The notes under the pieces: model-generated
Seen by the model: the letters and a program-made list of their open reading frames with translations, nothing else
Told to the model about the DNA's origin: nothing
Databases searched by the model: none
Translations under genes and position numbers: made by a program
Part shown: in pieces, positions 15,020 through 26,421 of the stretch
Layout: each line of letters opens with the position of its first letter
Position numbering within the stretch: position 1 is the first letter of the stretch
Assembly (NCBI GenBank): GCA_024743195.1
Contig: JANSXE010000008.1
Span: forward strand, 1 to 64,000
Direction of reading: 5' to 3'
Length of the DNA stretch: 64,000 nt
Source of the DNA: Alphaproteobacteria bacterium
GTDB taxonomy: Bacteria; Pseudomonadota; Alphaproteobacteria; UBA8366; Aestuariispiraceae

Positions 15020-15790
15020 ATGCATGTGGGCGTTCTGGCGGGTGGGAAGGCGCTCGTCACCGGCGGTGGGCGGGGCATCGGCCGCGCCGTAGTCGAGGCC
15101 TATCGCGATGCGGGGGCCGCCGTCATGACCTGCGGGCGCGGCGCGCGCCCCGACGATCTGCCGGAGGACGTCGCCTGGGCGCAGGCGGACGTCAGCGACC
15201 CGCGGGCCTGCGAAGCGCTGGTCGCGGCGGCGGTCGCGCGGCTCGGCGGGCTCTCCATTCTGGTCAACAACGCCGGCGTCCAGGTGGAGAAGACGGTGGC
15301 GGACTCCACCGACGCGGACTGGGATCTGGTCATGGGCGTCAACGCCAGGGCGGTCTTCCAGATGTGCCGGGCGGCGCTTCCCGTCTTTCGACAGGCGGGC
15401 GGCGGGGCGATCGTCAATATCGGCTCGATCTCCGGCGATCTCGCCGACCCGTCGATGGCGCTCTACAACGCCAGCAAGGCGTTCGTGCACGGGCTGACGC
15501 GCTCCATCGCGGTGGATCACGGCGCCGACGGGGTGCGCTGCAACGCGATCTGCCCCGGTTGGATCCTGACCGAGATGGCGGACGCGGCCTTCGCGCTCGC
15601 CCGCGATCCCGAGGCGGCGAAGGCGGATGCGCTCAAACGTCACGCCGCCGGCCGCTTCGGCCGGCCGGAGGACGTCGCCCGGGCCGCGGTCTGGCTCGCC
15701 GGGCCGGACGCCGACTTCGTGACCGGGCGCTGCATCACGGTGGATGGCGGGCTGACCGCCGCCTCCCCCCTCAATCCGGGAGTGTTCTGA
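15020..15790 (+). CDS. SDR-family oxidoreductase
   Basis: This 256-aa classical SDR has TGGGRGIGRA, LVNNAGVQ, INIGSIS-type serine region (IVNIGSISGDL) and catalytic YNASKAF, ending ITVDGGLTAAS. ATG 15020 follows GGGAGA. It sits between the BKACE and carnitine dehydrogenase genes, with the next gene starting 1 bp after its stop, so it is clearly part of the operon. It may supply a second oxidation step for a hydroxylated quaternary amine or its carbon skeleton. The substrate is unassigned. Confidence 0.9.
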   Translation: MHVGVLAGGKALVTGGGRGIGRAVVEAYRDAGAAVMTCGRGARPDDLPEDVAWAQADVSDPRACEALVAAAVARLGGLSILVNNAGVQVEKTVADSTDADWDLVMGVNARAVFQMCRAALPVFRQAGGGAIVNIGSISGDLADPSMALYNASKAFVHGLTRSIAVDHGADGVRCNAICPGWILTEMADAAFALARDPEAAKADALKRHAAGRFGRPEDVARAAVWLAGPDADFVTGRCITVDGGLTAASPLNPGVF

Positions 15791-15791
15791 G

Positions 15792-16727
15792 ATGACGGAG
15801 CGGCTGCGGACGGCCTGTCTGGGCGCCGGCGTGATCGGGGCGAGTTGGGCGACGCTGTTCGCCGCCGCCGGCCATGAGGTGCGGCTCTACGACCCGGCCG
15901 AGGGGGCGGAGGAGGCGGTCAACGCCTATACGGCGCGCGCCTGGCCGACGCTTCGGGAACTCGGCGCGGCGACGGCGCCGGAGCCGCCGCACTTCGCGCT
16001 GAGCGCCAGCGCCGAAGACGCGGTCGCGGGCGCCGACTTCGTGCAGGAAAGCGTGCCCGAGCGGCTGGAGCTCAAGCACGACCTCTACCGCCGGATCGAA
16101 CCCGCGTTGGCGCCGCAGGCCGTCGTCGCCTCCTCCGCCTCCGGCCTGCTGGTGCGCGAGATGCAGGAAGGCTGGCGCGACCCGGCGCGCTTCGTCCTGG
16201 GCCACCCGTTCAACCCGCCGCACCTGATCCCGCTGGTCGAGTTGCTGGGCAACGAGCGCACCGATCCGGCCGCCCTGGATCGGGCGCAGAGTTTCTACGA
16301 GGGCTGCGGCAAGCAGACGATCCGCGTGCAGAAGGAGGTTCCGGGCCATGTGGCGAACCGGCTGCAGGCCGCGCTCTGGCGCGAGGCGGTCAGCCTCGTG
16401 ACCGACGGCGTCGCCAGCGTCGAGGACGTCGACAAGGCGATCTGGGCCGGACCCGGCCTGCGCTGGGCGGCGATGGGGCCGCATATGCTGTTCGCGCTGG
16501 GCGCGGGCGAGGCGGGGATGGCGGAGTTCTGCCGCCGCTACGCGCCGAGCTTCCGGCGCTGGTGGGATACGCTCGGCGCGCCCGACCTGGATGAGGCGAC
16601 GGTCGCCGCGCTGTCGGAAGGCGTCGCCGGGGAGCAAGGCGCGCGCCCGCCGCAGGATTTAATGGCCGAGCGCGACCGGCTGATCGTCGCGATGTTGAAG
16701 GCGTCCGCGCCCGTCCGGGGGCGCTGA
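15792..16727 (+). CDS. lcdH: Probable L-carnitine dehydrogenase (3-hydroxyacyl-CoA dehydrogenase family)
   Basis: This 311-aa NAD-dependent dehydrogenase has a Rossmann motif (CLGAGVIGASWA) at residues 9-20, DFVQESVPE, the family hallmark GHPFNPPHLIPLVE, and the C-terminal dimerisation helix region (VPGHVANRLQAALWREA). Size matches bacterial L-carnitine dehydrogenases that are not fused to a thioesterase. It would oxidise L-carnitine to 3-dehydrocarnitine, the substrate of the BKACE encoded upstream. Family members also oxidise other 3-hydroxy acids (for example L-gulonate), so carnitine is assigned on context. ATG 15792 directly follows the SDR stop. Confidence 0.83.
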   Translation: MTERLRTACLGAGVIGASWATLFAAAGHEVRLYDPAEGAEEAVNAYTARAWPTLRELGAATAPEPPHFALSASAEDAVAGADFVQESVPERLELKHDLYRRIEPALAPQAVVASSASGLLVREMQEGWRDPARFVLGHPFNPPHLIPLVELLGNERTDPAALDRAQSFYEGCGKQTIRVQKEVPGHVANRLQAALWREAVSLVTDGVASVEDVDKAIWAGPGLRWAAMGPHMLFALGAGEAGMAEFCRRYAPSFRRWWDTLGAPDLDEATVAALSEGVAGEQGARPPQDLMAERDRLIVAMLKASAPVRGR

Positions 16728-16757
16728 GCCGATCCGAAAAAGGGAGGAAGGCGCGCC

Positions 16758-18296
16758 ATGGCCCGGTTGAACCTGCTGGTCGTGATGGCGGACCAGCTCA
16801 CCCCGTCGGTGCTCGGCTGCTACGGCGGTCAGGCGGTGACGCCCACGATCGACGGGCTGGCGGCGCGCGGCGTGCGTTTCGATGCGGCCTACTGCGCGAG
16901 CCCGCTGTGCGCGCCGGCGCGCTTCGCCTTCATGAGCGGCCGGCTGATTTCCAACATCGGCGCCTGGGACAACGCGGCCTATCTCCCAAGTCTGGTTCCG
17001 ACCTTCGCGCATTACCTGCGGGCGATGGGCTATCGGACCTGCCTCTCCGGCAAGATGCACTTCGTGGGGCCGGACCAGCTCCACGGTTTCGAGGAGCGGC
17101 TGACCACCGACGTCTATCCGGCCGATTTCGGCTGGGTTCCCGACTGGCGCGAGCCGGAGGCGCGCATCGACCTGTGGTATCACAACATGTCCTCGGTCAA
17201 GCAGGCGGGCGTCGCGGCGATCACGAACCAGCTCGCCTATGACGACGAGGTGACGGCGGCCTCGCTGCGCTGGCTCTACGACGCCGCGCGCAATCCGGAC
17301 GACCGGCCCTTCTGCCATGTCGCCTGCTTCATCCATCCGCACGATCCCTACGCCGCCCGGCGGCGCTATTGGGACCTCTATGACGGCGTCGAGATCGATC
17401 CGCCGCGCACGCCGCGTCCCGACCCGGCGGCGAACGACCCGCACAGCCTGCGCCTGGAGCGCGCCATCGCGCTGGACGCGGCCGACGTGACGGGGGAGGA
17501 CGTCGCCCGCGCGCGCCGCGCCTATCACGCCAACGTCTCCTATGTGGACGAGCAGGTGGGCCGGCTGATCGCCGTGCTTGAGGAGACCGGCCGGATCGAC
17601 GACACCGCGATTCTGGTGCTTTCCGACCATGGCGACATGCTGGGTGAGCGCGGCCTCTGGTACAAGATGAGCCTCTATGAGCCGTCGGCCCGCATCCCGA
17701 TGATCCTCGCCGTTCCCGGCGCGGACGGCGGGCGGGTGGAGCGGGCGCCGGTGTCGCAGATCGACGTGCTGCCGACGCTGCTCGCGCTTGCGGCCGACGG
17801 GCGCGACGACGCGGCGCCGGAGATCATCGACCCGCTCGACGGCGTCTCGCTCGTCGGATCGGCTGACCCGGAGCGCTGCGTCGCCGTGGAATACACGGCC
17901 GAGGCGGCGCTCGCCCCGATCCTGATGCTGCGGCGCGGCGCGTGGAAGTACACGGCCTCGCCCGCCGATCCGGAGCAGCTCTTCGACCTGGACGCGGACC
18001 CGCAGGAAGTGACCAACCGGGCGGACGATCCGACGGCCGCTGAGGTTCTGGCGGATTTCCGCGCCCGCGCCGCCGCCCATTGGAACGCGGAGGCGGTGAA
18101 TCGCGACGTGCTGACCGATCAGCGCCGGCGGCGCCTGCTCACCCAGGCGCTCGAGAGCGGGCGTGGGGCGAGCTGGGACTATCAGCCGCCGCGCGACGCG
18201 GCCGAGGAGTACACGCGCAGCCATATGGAGCTCAGCGATTTCGACGCGCGCGCCCGCTGGCCACGGCCTCCGGCCTTCGAGCCCGATTGGCGATGA
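16758..18296 (+). CDS. betC: Choline-sulfatase
   Basis: This 512-aa sulfatase hydrolyses choline-O-sulfate to choline and sulfate. The formylglycine motif CAPAR (Cys51 to Arg55) lies in the hallmark stretch CASPLCAPARFAFMSG. Other BetC landmarks are LSGKMHFVGPDQLHGFEERL and ADFGWVPDW, plus metal-binding DQL near the N-terminus and SDHGDMLGE. Cys-type maturation requires a formylglycine-generating enzyme or AslB-type factor, not in this window. There is no signal peptide, so it is cytoplasmic and relies on an importer such as the ProVWX system here. It is the last gene of the plus-strand catabolic operon, 30 bp after the dehydrogenase. Confidence 0.94.
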   Translation: MARLNLLVVMADQLTPSVLGCYGGQAVTPTIDGLAARGVRFDAAYCASPLCAPARFAFMSGRLISNIGAWDNAAYLPSLVPTFAHYLRAMGYRTCLSGKMHFVGPDQLHGFEERLTTDVYPADFGWVPDWREPEARIDLWYHNMSSVKQAGVAAITNQLAYDDEVTAASLRWLYDAARNPDDRPFCHVACFIHPHDPYAARRRYWDLYDGVEIDPPRTPRPDPAANDPHSLRLERAIALDAADVTGEDVARARRAYHANVSYVDEQVGRLIAVLEETGRIDDTAILVLSDHGDMLGERGLWYKMSLYEPSARIPMILAVPGADGGRVERAPVSQIDVLPTLLALAADGRDDAAPEIIDPLDGVSLVGSADPERCVAVEYTAEAALAPILMLRRGAWKYTASPADPEQLFDLDADPQEVTNRADDPTAAEVLADFRARAAAHWNAEAVNRDVLTDQRRRRLLTQALESGRGASWDYQPPRDAAEEYTRSHMELSDFDARARWPRPPAFEPDWR

Positions 18297-18420
18297 GGCG
18301 CCTGCGACAGAAGCGCCTAAGCGACCGAATCGGTTGCGAATTTCCTTGAACTCTTCGCCCCATCCCCTATTTCCCGGGTGCGCGTCAGGGTTGGCGCCGG
18401 CAATGCACGCGGGAGGCGAC

Positions 18421-19218
18421 ATGCGCTGGACGATCGGATTGGCGGCGGCCGGAGTGATGGCGGCTGCGGCCCTGTCGGGCTTCGAGGCGAAGGCCAGTGA
18501 GGGGCGACCCGGCGCCGAGGGCGATTTCTCGGTCGAGTTGGGCGCCGGCGTCTTGGTTGCGCCGGACTACAAGGGCTCCGACGACTATGACGCGCGCCCG
18601 ATCCCCGTCGTGGAGATTTCCTGGAAGGACCGCGTGTTCCTGTCCGGGCGACGCGGGCTGGGCGTCAATGCGGTCAAGACGGACGATGTGACCGCCGGCG
18701 CGGCCGTCGGTTGGCAGTTCGGGCGCGACGAGGACGACAATGACGCGCTGACCGGCATGGGCGATGTGGACGGCAGCCCCATCGGCCGCCTGTTCTTCGA
18801 CTATGCGCCCGGGTCGTTCGGCGTCGGGCTCGGGTTCGAGCAGGATCTCGGCGACGGCCATGAGGGCCTCCTCGCCGACGCGGAGGTCTATTACCGCACG
18901 CGCTTCGCCGACAACCGCGCCTTCGTGAAGATCGGCCCCAAGGTCTCCTGGGGCTCGGAGGACTACAATCAGGCCTTCTTCGGCGTCTCCACCGCGCAGG
19001 CCGCGGCGACGCCCTACGCCCTGTACCAGGCCGATGCGGGGGTGAACGAAATCTCGTTCGGCGCCGCCGGCGGCTACAGCCTGACCGAGCAGGTCAATCT
19101 GGGACTGTTCGCGTCGGTGTCGGAACTGGTCGGCGACGCCGCCGACAGCCCGTTGGTGGACCAGGCCGGCTCCAGCGCCCAACTCACCGGCGGCCTGTCG
19201 CTCAGCTATCGCTTCTGA
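18421..19218 (+). CDS. MipA/OmpV-family outer-membrane protein
   Basis: This 265-aa protein has a signal peptide (MRWTIGLAAAGVMAAAALSG, cleavage near AKA) and a beta-barrel-like mature part with alternating aromatic residues, ending in LSLSYRF with a C-terminal Phe as typical of outer-membrane barrels. Segments VLVAPDYKGSDDYDARPIP and GRRGLGVNA are MipA/OmpV hallmarks. ATG 18421 follows GGGAGGCGAC; the ORF-track start at 18163 lies inside betC. It is a single gene, 124 bp after betC. MipA in E. coli is a scaffold for murein hydrolases and OmpV a porin-like protein; which role applies here is unknown. Confidence 0.88.
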   Translation: MRWTIGLAAAGVMAAAALSGFEAKASEGRPGAEGDFSVELGAGVLVAPDYKGSDDYDARPIPVVEISWKDRVFLSGRRGLGVNAVKTDDVTAGAAVGWQFGRDEDDNDALTGMGDVDGSPIGRLFFDYAPGSFGVGLGFEQDLGDGHEGLLADAEVYYRTRFADNRAFVKIGPKVSWGSEDYNQAFFGVSTAQAAATPYALYQADAGVNEISFGAAGGYSLTEQVNLGLFASVSELVGDAADSPLVDQAGSSAQLTGGLSLSYRF

Positions 19219-19359
19219 ACGCGGCGTCCCGCTTGCGCCCGGGGAGAAAGGCGCTAGCCTTTCTCTCTGACGGAGCCGGCTGACGTCCTGTCGGGCCGGC
19301 TTGGCCGGTGCGGCGGTCGGATCGGCGGCAACCTCGTGGGGAGCGGGGGCGCGACGCGC

Positions 19360-22059
<2,700 letters not shown>

Positions 22060-22063
22060 CGCG

Positions 22064-22073
22064 CCCCCCCCCC
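22064..22073. repeat. C10 homopolymer between convergent genes
   Basis: Ten consecutive C residues lie in the 23-bp gap between the hybrid kinase stop and the PAS-protein stop. Such a tract is prone to slippage, but here it lies outside both genes. Confidence 0.9.
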
Positions 22074-22082
22074 GCGCGCGCT

Positions 22083-22679
22083 TCAGGTGGGGCTGCGCCA
22101 CTCGCCCGGGATGTTGCCGACGGCGAAGCGGGTCACGGTTCCGTCGGCGGCGGCGAGCGGCAGGATGAGGCGCCGCCAGCTCGTCACGGACACGCTGGGC
22201 GGCGGGGCGTGCTCGGTCAGGATCGATTCCCGCCGCGCAAGCGACGCGCGATAGACCGCCTGAAAGAAGGCGATGATGCGCGGCTTGACGGGCATGTCGG
22301 ACAGGGTGCGGCCGGTCATGTCGCGCCCGAAGCGTCCCGAGACCTCCCGCCCGTAGACCCGGTACCGATAGTCGGCGCCGCCGTCCAGGACGTCCAGCAT
22401 CATCACGTAGGGCAGGCAGCCCGTGACCTCCAGCGGGTCGAAGGCGGCCAGCGGCGCCGGCGCGCCGGACCGTCCGCCCAGGGCGCGCCAATAGGCGTCG
22501 AGCTGCTGCAGGATCGGCTCCGCGATCTCGTCGCCCGTCGGGTCGAAGAGAATGACGGGCGGAGGCGCGTCGTCGTCGCGGAAGCTCTTCGCCGCAAGCT
22601 CCGTCCGCCCGGCGCAGAACTCCTCCGCCAGGGCCGCCGCGAGCGCGGCCGTCTGCTCGTCCGGTTTCTCAGTCGTCAT
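22083..22679 (-). CDS. PAS_5-family (PAS-like) protein
   Basis: This ~198-aa soluble protein has the PF07310-type layout: LDAYWRALGG, PLAAFDPLEVTGCLPYVMMLDV, then YRYRVYGREVSGRFGRDMTGRTL and a late LPLAAADGTVTRFAVG strand. Such proteins are common in Alphaproteobacteria and usually lack output domains; the role is presumed small-molecule or signal sensing. The start is uncertain: ATG 22679 gives the family-like length, while ATG 22748 or 22778 would add a basic tail. None has a strong Shine-Dalgarno. It is convergent with the hybrid histidine kinase, which has PAS domains of its own, but no functional link is shown. Confidence 0.75.
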   Translation of the reverse strand: MTTEKPDEQTAALAAALAEEFCAGRTELAAKSFRDDDAPPPVILFDPTGDEIAEPILQQLDAYWRALGGRSGAPAPLAAFDPLEVTGCLPYVMMLDVLDGGADYRYRVYGREVSGRFGRDMTGRTLSDMPVKPRIIAFFQAVYRASLARRESILTEHAPPPSVSVTSWRRLILPLAAADGTVTRFAVGNIPGEWRSPT

Positions 22680-22864
22680 GGCGGCAGCCGACCGACGGCG
22701 CGTCCGGCCCTCCCCAATCGTGCGGCGATCCTTGTCCCTGCCAGCCATAATTATGGGCGCGCGCTGCACCGACAACAAGTTTCGGGCGACGTCGAGGCGG
22801 GCCTGGCCGTCGCGCGCACGCGCCGCCCCTTGCCCGGCGCGCCAGCCGCGCGATCTTATCGGCC

Positions 22865-24112
22865 ATGACGCCGCCCGACCCCTCGACCCCGCACCCCAGC
22901 CGGCACGCCGCGCTGGACCGGCTCGCCTGGTTCCGTCCCCGAATGGGCGCAGCCTACGCCGCGGCCCGCAACATCGACCTCGGCCCGACGCGCCGCGAGG
23001 GCGTCTCGGGCCTCTCGCCCTATCTCCGCCACCGGCTTCTGCTCGAGTGCGAGGCGGTCGCGGCCGCGGCGTCGGCGCACGGCCCCGCAGGCGCCGAGAC
23101 GTTCATCCAAGAGGTGTTCTGGAGAACCTATTGGAAGGGATGGCTCGAGCGGCGCCCCGGAGTCTGGCGGGCCTATCGCGAGGCCGTGCAGGACCGGGCG
23201 GCCACGATCGCAGCCGAGCCGGACCTCGCGGCCCGGCTGCGCGCCGCCGAAGCCGGCGAGACGGGTTTGGACTGCTTCGACTTCTGGGCGCGCGAACTGG
23301 TCGAGTACGGCTATCTGCACAATCACGCCCGCCTCTGGTTTGCTAGCCTTTGGATTTTCACCCTGCGCCTGCCCTGGGAATTGGGCGCCGACTTCTTCCT
23401 GCGCTTCCTGATAGACGGCGACCCGGCCTCGAACACGTTGGGATGGCGTTGGGTGGCGGGGCTCCAGACGCCGGGCAAGCACTATCTGGCGCGGGCCGAG
23501 AACATCGCGCGCTTCACCGAAGGTCGGTTCCGTCCGGACCCGGCGGACCTGGCCGAGGAGGCCGAGCCCCTTGTCGGAGAGCCGCCCCCGGGCGCGGCCC
23601 CGCCGCCCGCGCCCGACCGCGCGCCGCTGCGGCTCGAGGCGGGGACCGGGTTGTTGCTGAGCGAAGAGGATCTCCATCCCGAAAGCCTGCCCGGGCTCGC
23701 GCCGCGACGCCTGGCCGCCGTCGCGCTGATGTCCTGCGCGGCGGATCGATCCCCGGGCGCCGTCTCCCCGTCGGTCGAGCGCTTCACCGGGGCCGCCCTG
23801 CAGGATGCGGGCGGGCGGCTGGAGGCCGCCGGCGCGCCGCCGGCGACGCGTCTCGACGGGGATCGGGCGTCCGGTCGCGCGCTCGCCGAGTGGGCCGAAA
23901 GGGCGGGGCTGCGAACAGTCCTGACCCCCTACGCGCCCGTCGGCCCGGCGGCGGAGAGGCTGGCGGCCGCGCAGGCCGCGCTCGCCGAGCGGGGGATCGC
24001 GCTTCGGCCGATGCTTCGGGAATGGGACGCCCGCGCCTGGGGCCACGCGGATCGGGGCTTCTTTCGCTTCCGAAAGGCGATCCCGGAGCTGATGCGGGCG
24101 GCCGGGCTGTAG
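22865..24112 (+). CDS. Photolyase/cryptochrome-like protein, FAD domain first
   Basis: This 415-aa protein starts with the photolyase FAD-binding helical domain rather than the antenna domain. Landmarks are SGLSPYLRHRLL, FIQEVFWRTYWKGWLE, DFWARELVEYGYLHNHARLW, and DPASNTLGWRWVAGLQTPGKHY (about residues 45-215). A linker rich in Pro/Ala follows. The C-terminal ~150 residues look like the alpha/beta domain usually found at the N-terminus of photolyases, ending RGFFRFRKAIPELMRAAGL, as antenna domains do. This suggests a circular permutation of the domain order. Activity (CPD or 6-4 repair, or light signalling) is not predictable by eye. Convergent with uspA, 4 bp apart. Confidence 0.8.
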   Translation: MTPPDPSTPHPSRHAALDRLAWFRPRMGAAYAAARNIDLGPTRREGVSGLSPYLRHRLLLECEAVAAAASAHGPAGAETFIQEVFWRTYWKGWLERRPGVWRAYREAVQDRAATIAAEPDLAARLRAAEAGETGLDCFDFWARELVEYGYLHNHARLWFASLWIFTLRLPWELGADFFLRFLIDGDPASNTLGWRWVAGLQTPGKHYLARAENIARFTEGRFRPDPADLAEEAEPLVGEPPPGAAPPPAPDRAPLRLEAGTGLLLSEEDLHPESLPGLAPRRLAAVALMSCAADRSPGAVSPSVERFTGAALQDAGGRLEAAGAPPATRLDGDRASGRALAEWAERAGLRTVLTPYAPVGPAAERLAAAQAALAERGIALRPMLREWDARAWGHADRGFFRFRKAIPELMRAAGL

Positions 24113-24116
24113 GGTC

Positions 24117-24536
24117 TTACCGCACCACGAAGACGGAAACCGCGCTGTGGCTGGCCACATACCCGGCGTTCGAGGCGAGGAAGTGATCCCGAACGCCCGG
24201 GACGTGCGAGGCCATCACGATCAAGTCCGCCCCGAGCGCTTCCGCTTCACGCGTCAGCGTCTCATGCAGGTCGCGCACGGGGTCCGGCGTCGTTACGGCG
24301 CGGCTCTCCATCGCCACGTCACGCTTGTCTCCCTCCGCTCGGGCGAAGGCGGCGAGCTTCTCCTCATACTCCGCGCTCGTATGGGCCACGGCCCCGGGCT
24401 GCGGGGCCGTCACGCCGACCAGGGTCAGCGGGACCTCATAACGCTTCGCCAGGTCGGCGGCCGTGTCGAGCGCCTTCTCCATTCGATCCGGATGCGCCAG
24501 ATCGATCGGCGTGATGATGCGGGCGTACAGGGCCAT
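24117..24536 (-). CDS. Universal stress protein (UspA family)
   Basis: This 139-aa protein opens MALYARIITPIDLAHPDR and ends SHVPGVRDHFLASNAGYVASHSAVSVFVVR, the UspA fold pattern. The Gly-rich ATP loop is altered (SHVPGVRDHFLASNAG instead of G-x2-G-x9-G-S), so ATP binding is doubtful. The start ATG 24536 follows AAGGAGA; the ORF track extends it to 24872 without support. It is a single gene, convergent with the photolyase-like gene. Confidence 0.88.
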   Translation of the reverse strand: MALYARIITPIDLAHPDRMEKALDTAADLAKRYEVPLTLVGVTAPQPGAVAHTSAEYEEKLAAFARAEGDKRDVAMESRAVTTPDPVRDLHETLTREAEALGADLIVMASHVPGVRDHFLASNAGYVASHSAVSVFVVR

Positions 24537-24713
24537 ATCGGCGTCTCCTTGGCGTTTGGCGTCGTCCTGCCTTGCACGTAAGCGGTCTGCGCGCCGGATC
24601 AACCGCGCCGTGGACCGCCGGGGCGGGCGCCGCATCTGCAAGCCTCTCGCCTCATCCGGCGGAATCATGGTAGGCGCACTGACGTGACGCGGCAGGATTG
24701 GACGGGTGAAACG

Positions 24714-25151
24714 ATGCGACAGGCGCGGGTCGGGTTGGCGGCGGGCGTTCTGCTGGCCGCGGCGGGCTGCACGCAGATCGAGCCGACGCCGATCGAGCGG
24801 GCGGACGGCTTGATCCAGTTCTGCCCGAATCCCTTCAACCGGCGTCATGTCCTGTTGGCGGCGCGCCGGCATTGCGCGCCTATGCCGGCGCAGCCTTTGG
24901 GGTTCGAGACCTGCCCGGACGAGCCGCTGGTCGACGGGTGGGTCTTCGCCTGCCGCTACGCGCCGGACTATCAGCGCCTCGAGATCGAGTCCGTCGGATC
25001 GGGGCAGGCCCCGCTCGACCCGGGGGCCGCCCCACTGGATCCGTCGGCGCCGTCGCCCGCCGACCCCGCCGGTGACGCCGCCAGCGCTGCGGAAGCGGGC
25101 GACGCCGACCCCGGTCAGGAGCCGTCGCGTGACGGGCCTCCGGTCGAGTGA
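24714..25151 (+). CDS. Putative lipoprotein, function unknown
   Basis: This 145-aa protein has a lipoprotein signal: MRQARVGLAAGVLLAAAGC with lipobox LAAAGC, then TQIEPTPIERADG. The mature part has five cysteines (QFCPNP, RHCAPM, ETCPDEP, FACRY in addition to the lipid Cys), suggesting disulfides, and a low-complexity Pro/Asp/Ala-rich C-terminus. I chose ATG 24714, where the signal peptide begins; GTG 24684 is an upstream alternative. No known family was recognised. It stands alone on the plus strand between uspA and the YdjM-like gene. Confidence 0.68.
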   Translation: MRQARVGLAAGVLLAAAGCTQIEPTPIERADGLIQFCPNPFNRRHVLLAARRHCAPMPAQPLGFETCPDEPLVDGWVFACRYAPDYQRLEIESVGSGQAPLDPGAAPLDPSAPSPADPAGDAASAAEAGDADPGQEPSRDGPPVE

Positions 25152-25284
25152 CCGCCCCGACCGGTCCGACCTGCGGCGCTTGCCGGGCCGCTTCAGCCTC
25201 CTAAATTAGGAACCGCCGGCGCGGGCGTCGGCCCTTGCGCGCATCGCACGCCTCGGGACGATTGGGACGATCGGGCCTTCGAAA

Positions 25285-26388
25285 ATGGATTCGCTCACGC
25301 AATTCGCGCTCGGCGCCGCGATCGGGACGGTCGCGCTCGGGCGGAAGATCGGCCCGCGGCGCGCCGCGTTGGTGGGCGGCGTCCTGGGAACGCTGCCGGA
25401 TCTGGATGTTTTCCTGCCGTTCGACGGACCGATCGACAGTTTCGTCGAGCATCGCGGCTGGACCCATTCCCTGATCGTGCACAGCCTTCTGGCCGCGCCG
25501 TTCGGCGAGGCGCTCTATCGTCTGTTCCGCGCGCGGGCGCCCGATTTGACGCGGGTGCGGGCCGTCGCGACGGTCTGGTTGGTCTTGACGACCCATGCGC
25601 TGCTCGACTGGGCGACGACCTATGGAACGCGCATCCTGTGGCCTCTCAGCGACGAGCCCTTTGCGCTGTCCTGGATCTTCATCATCGACCCGCTCTACAC
25701 GCTGCCGCTGTTGGTCGCAGTGCTGGGGGCTCTGCTGTTCGGCGCGCGCTGGCGCGGCGCGCCGCGCGCCGCCGCGGCGGCGCTGGCGGTGAGCTGGCTT
25801 TATCTCGGCTGGACGGGGCTCTCGCAGCAGATCGCCCGCGACAAGGTGGAAAGCGCGCTGGCAGTCGCCGGCGTGCAGCCTGAGCGTATCGTGATGATCC
25901 CGATGCCGTTCAACAGCTTTCTGTGGCGCGGGATCGCCATCGACGGGGAGCGTTACTACAACGTCTACCGGTCGGTCTTCGACCGGCGCGACGCCGCGCC
26001 GCTGCACCAGCATCCGCGCAATCTCGCCTACGCCGACGCCCTGGAGAGCTACGAGCCGCCGCAGCGGGTCGAGCGGTTCAGCGGCGGCGCTTACGCCTAT
26101 CGCCGCGACGGGGACGCGATCCTGATTTCCGACATCCGCATGGGGGTGACGCCGTCCTATGTCTTCACCTTCCGCGTCGGGACGTTGCGCGACCTCGCGG
26201 CGCTCGACGAGACGCGCCTGACGGGGGGAGACGCAGGCCCGGCCCCGACGAGCGGCCCCGGCGCGGCGATCGACCCGGCTCCGATCGACCCGGCGCCGGT
26301 CGCGCAGGTCGAGCCGAAACGCGACTTTTCCGGGATGGGCTGGCTCTTGCGCCGAATTCTCGACGAGGACGCGGTGCGCCGCGAGTAG
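25285..26388 (+). CDS. YdjM/LexA-type inner-membrane metal-dependent hydrolase family protein
   Basis: This 367-aa membrane protein opens MDSLTQFALGAAIGTVALG and carries the family motifs LPDLDVF, HRGWTHSLIVH and THALLDWATTYGT, whose His/Asp residues suggest a metal site in the membrane, as in the PF04307 (YdjM-like) group. About four membrane segments occupy the first half (to about residue 190). The second half is soluble, with YRRDGDAILISDIRMGVTPSY. Near the C-terminus a 15-bp duplication (26268-26297) gives IDPAPIDPAP. Activity has not been shown for most of the family; a phospholipase-like or membrane-stress role is only a guess. Monocistronic. Confidence 0.85.
   Translation: MDSLTQFALGAAIGTVALGRKIGPRRAALVGGVLGTLPDLDVFLPFDGPIDSFVEHRGWTHSLIVHSLLAAPFGEALYRLFRARAPDLTRVRAVATVWLVLTTHALLDWATTYGTRILWPLSDEPFALSWIFIIDPLYTLPLLVAVLGALLFGARWRGAPRAAAAALAVSWLYLGWTGLSQQIARDKVESALAVAGVQPERIVMIPMPFNSFLWRGIAIDGERYYNVYRSVFDRRDAAPLHQHPRNLAYADALESYEPPQRVERFSGGAYAYRRDGDAILISDIRMGVTPSYVFTFRVGTLRDLAALDETRLTGGDAGPAPTSGPGAAIDPAPIDPAPVAQVEPKRDFSGMGWLLRRILDEDAVRRE
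26268..26297 (+). repeat. 15-bp tandem duplication in YdjM-like gene
   Basis: Two copies of GATCGACCCGGCTCC (one mismatch) encode IDPAP twice in the disordered C-terminal region. The frame is preserved. Confidence 0.9.
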
Positions 26389-26421
26389 GGCCCGAGCCGG
26401 GCGCTCCGCCGTATTTGGGCG

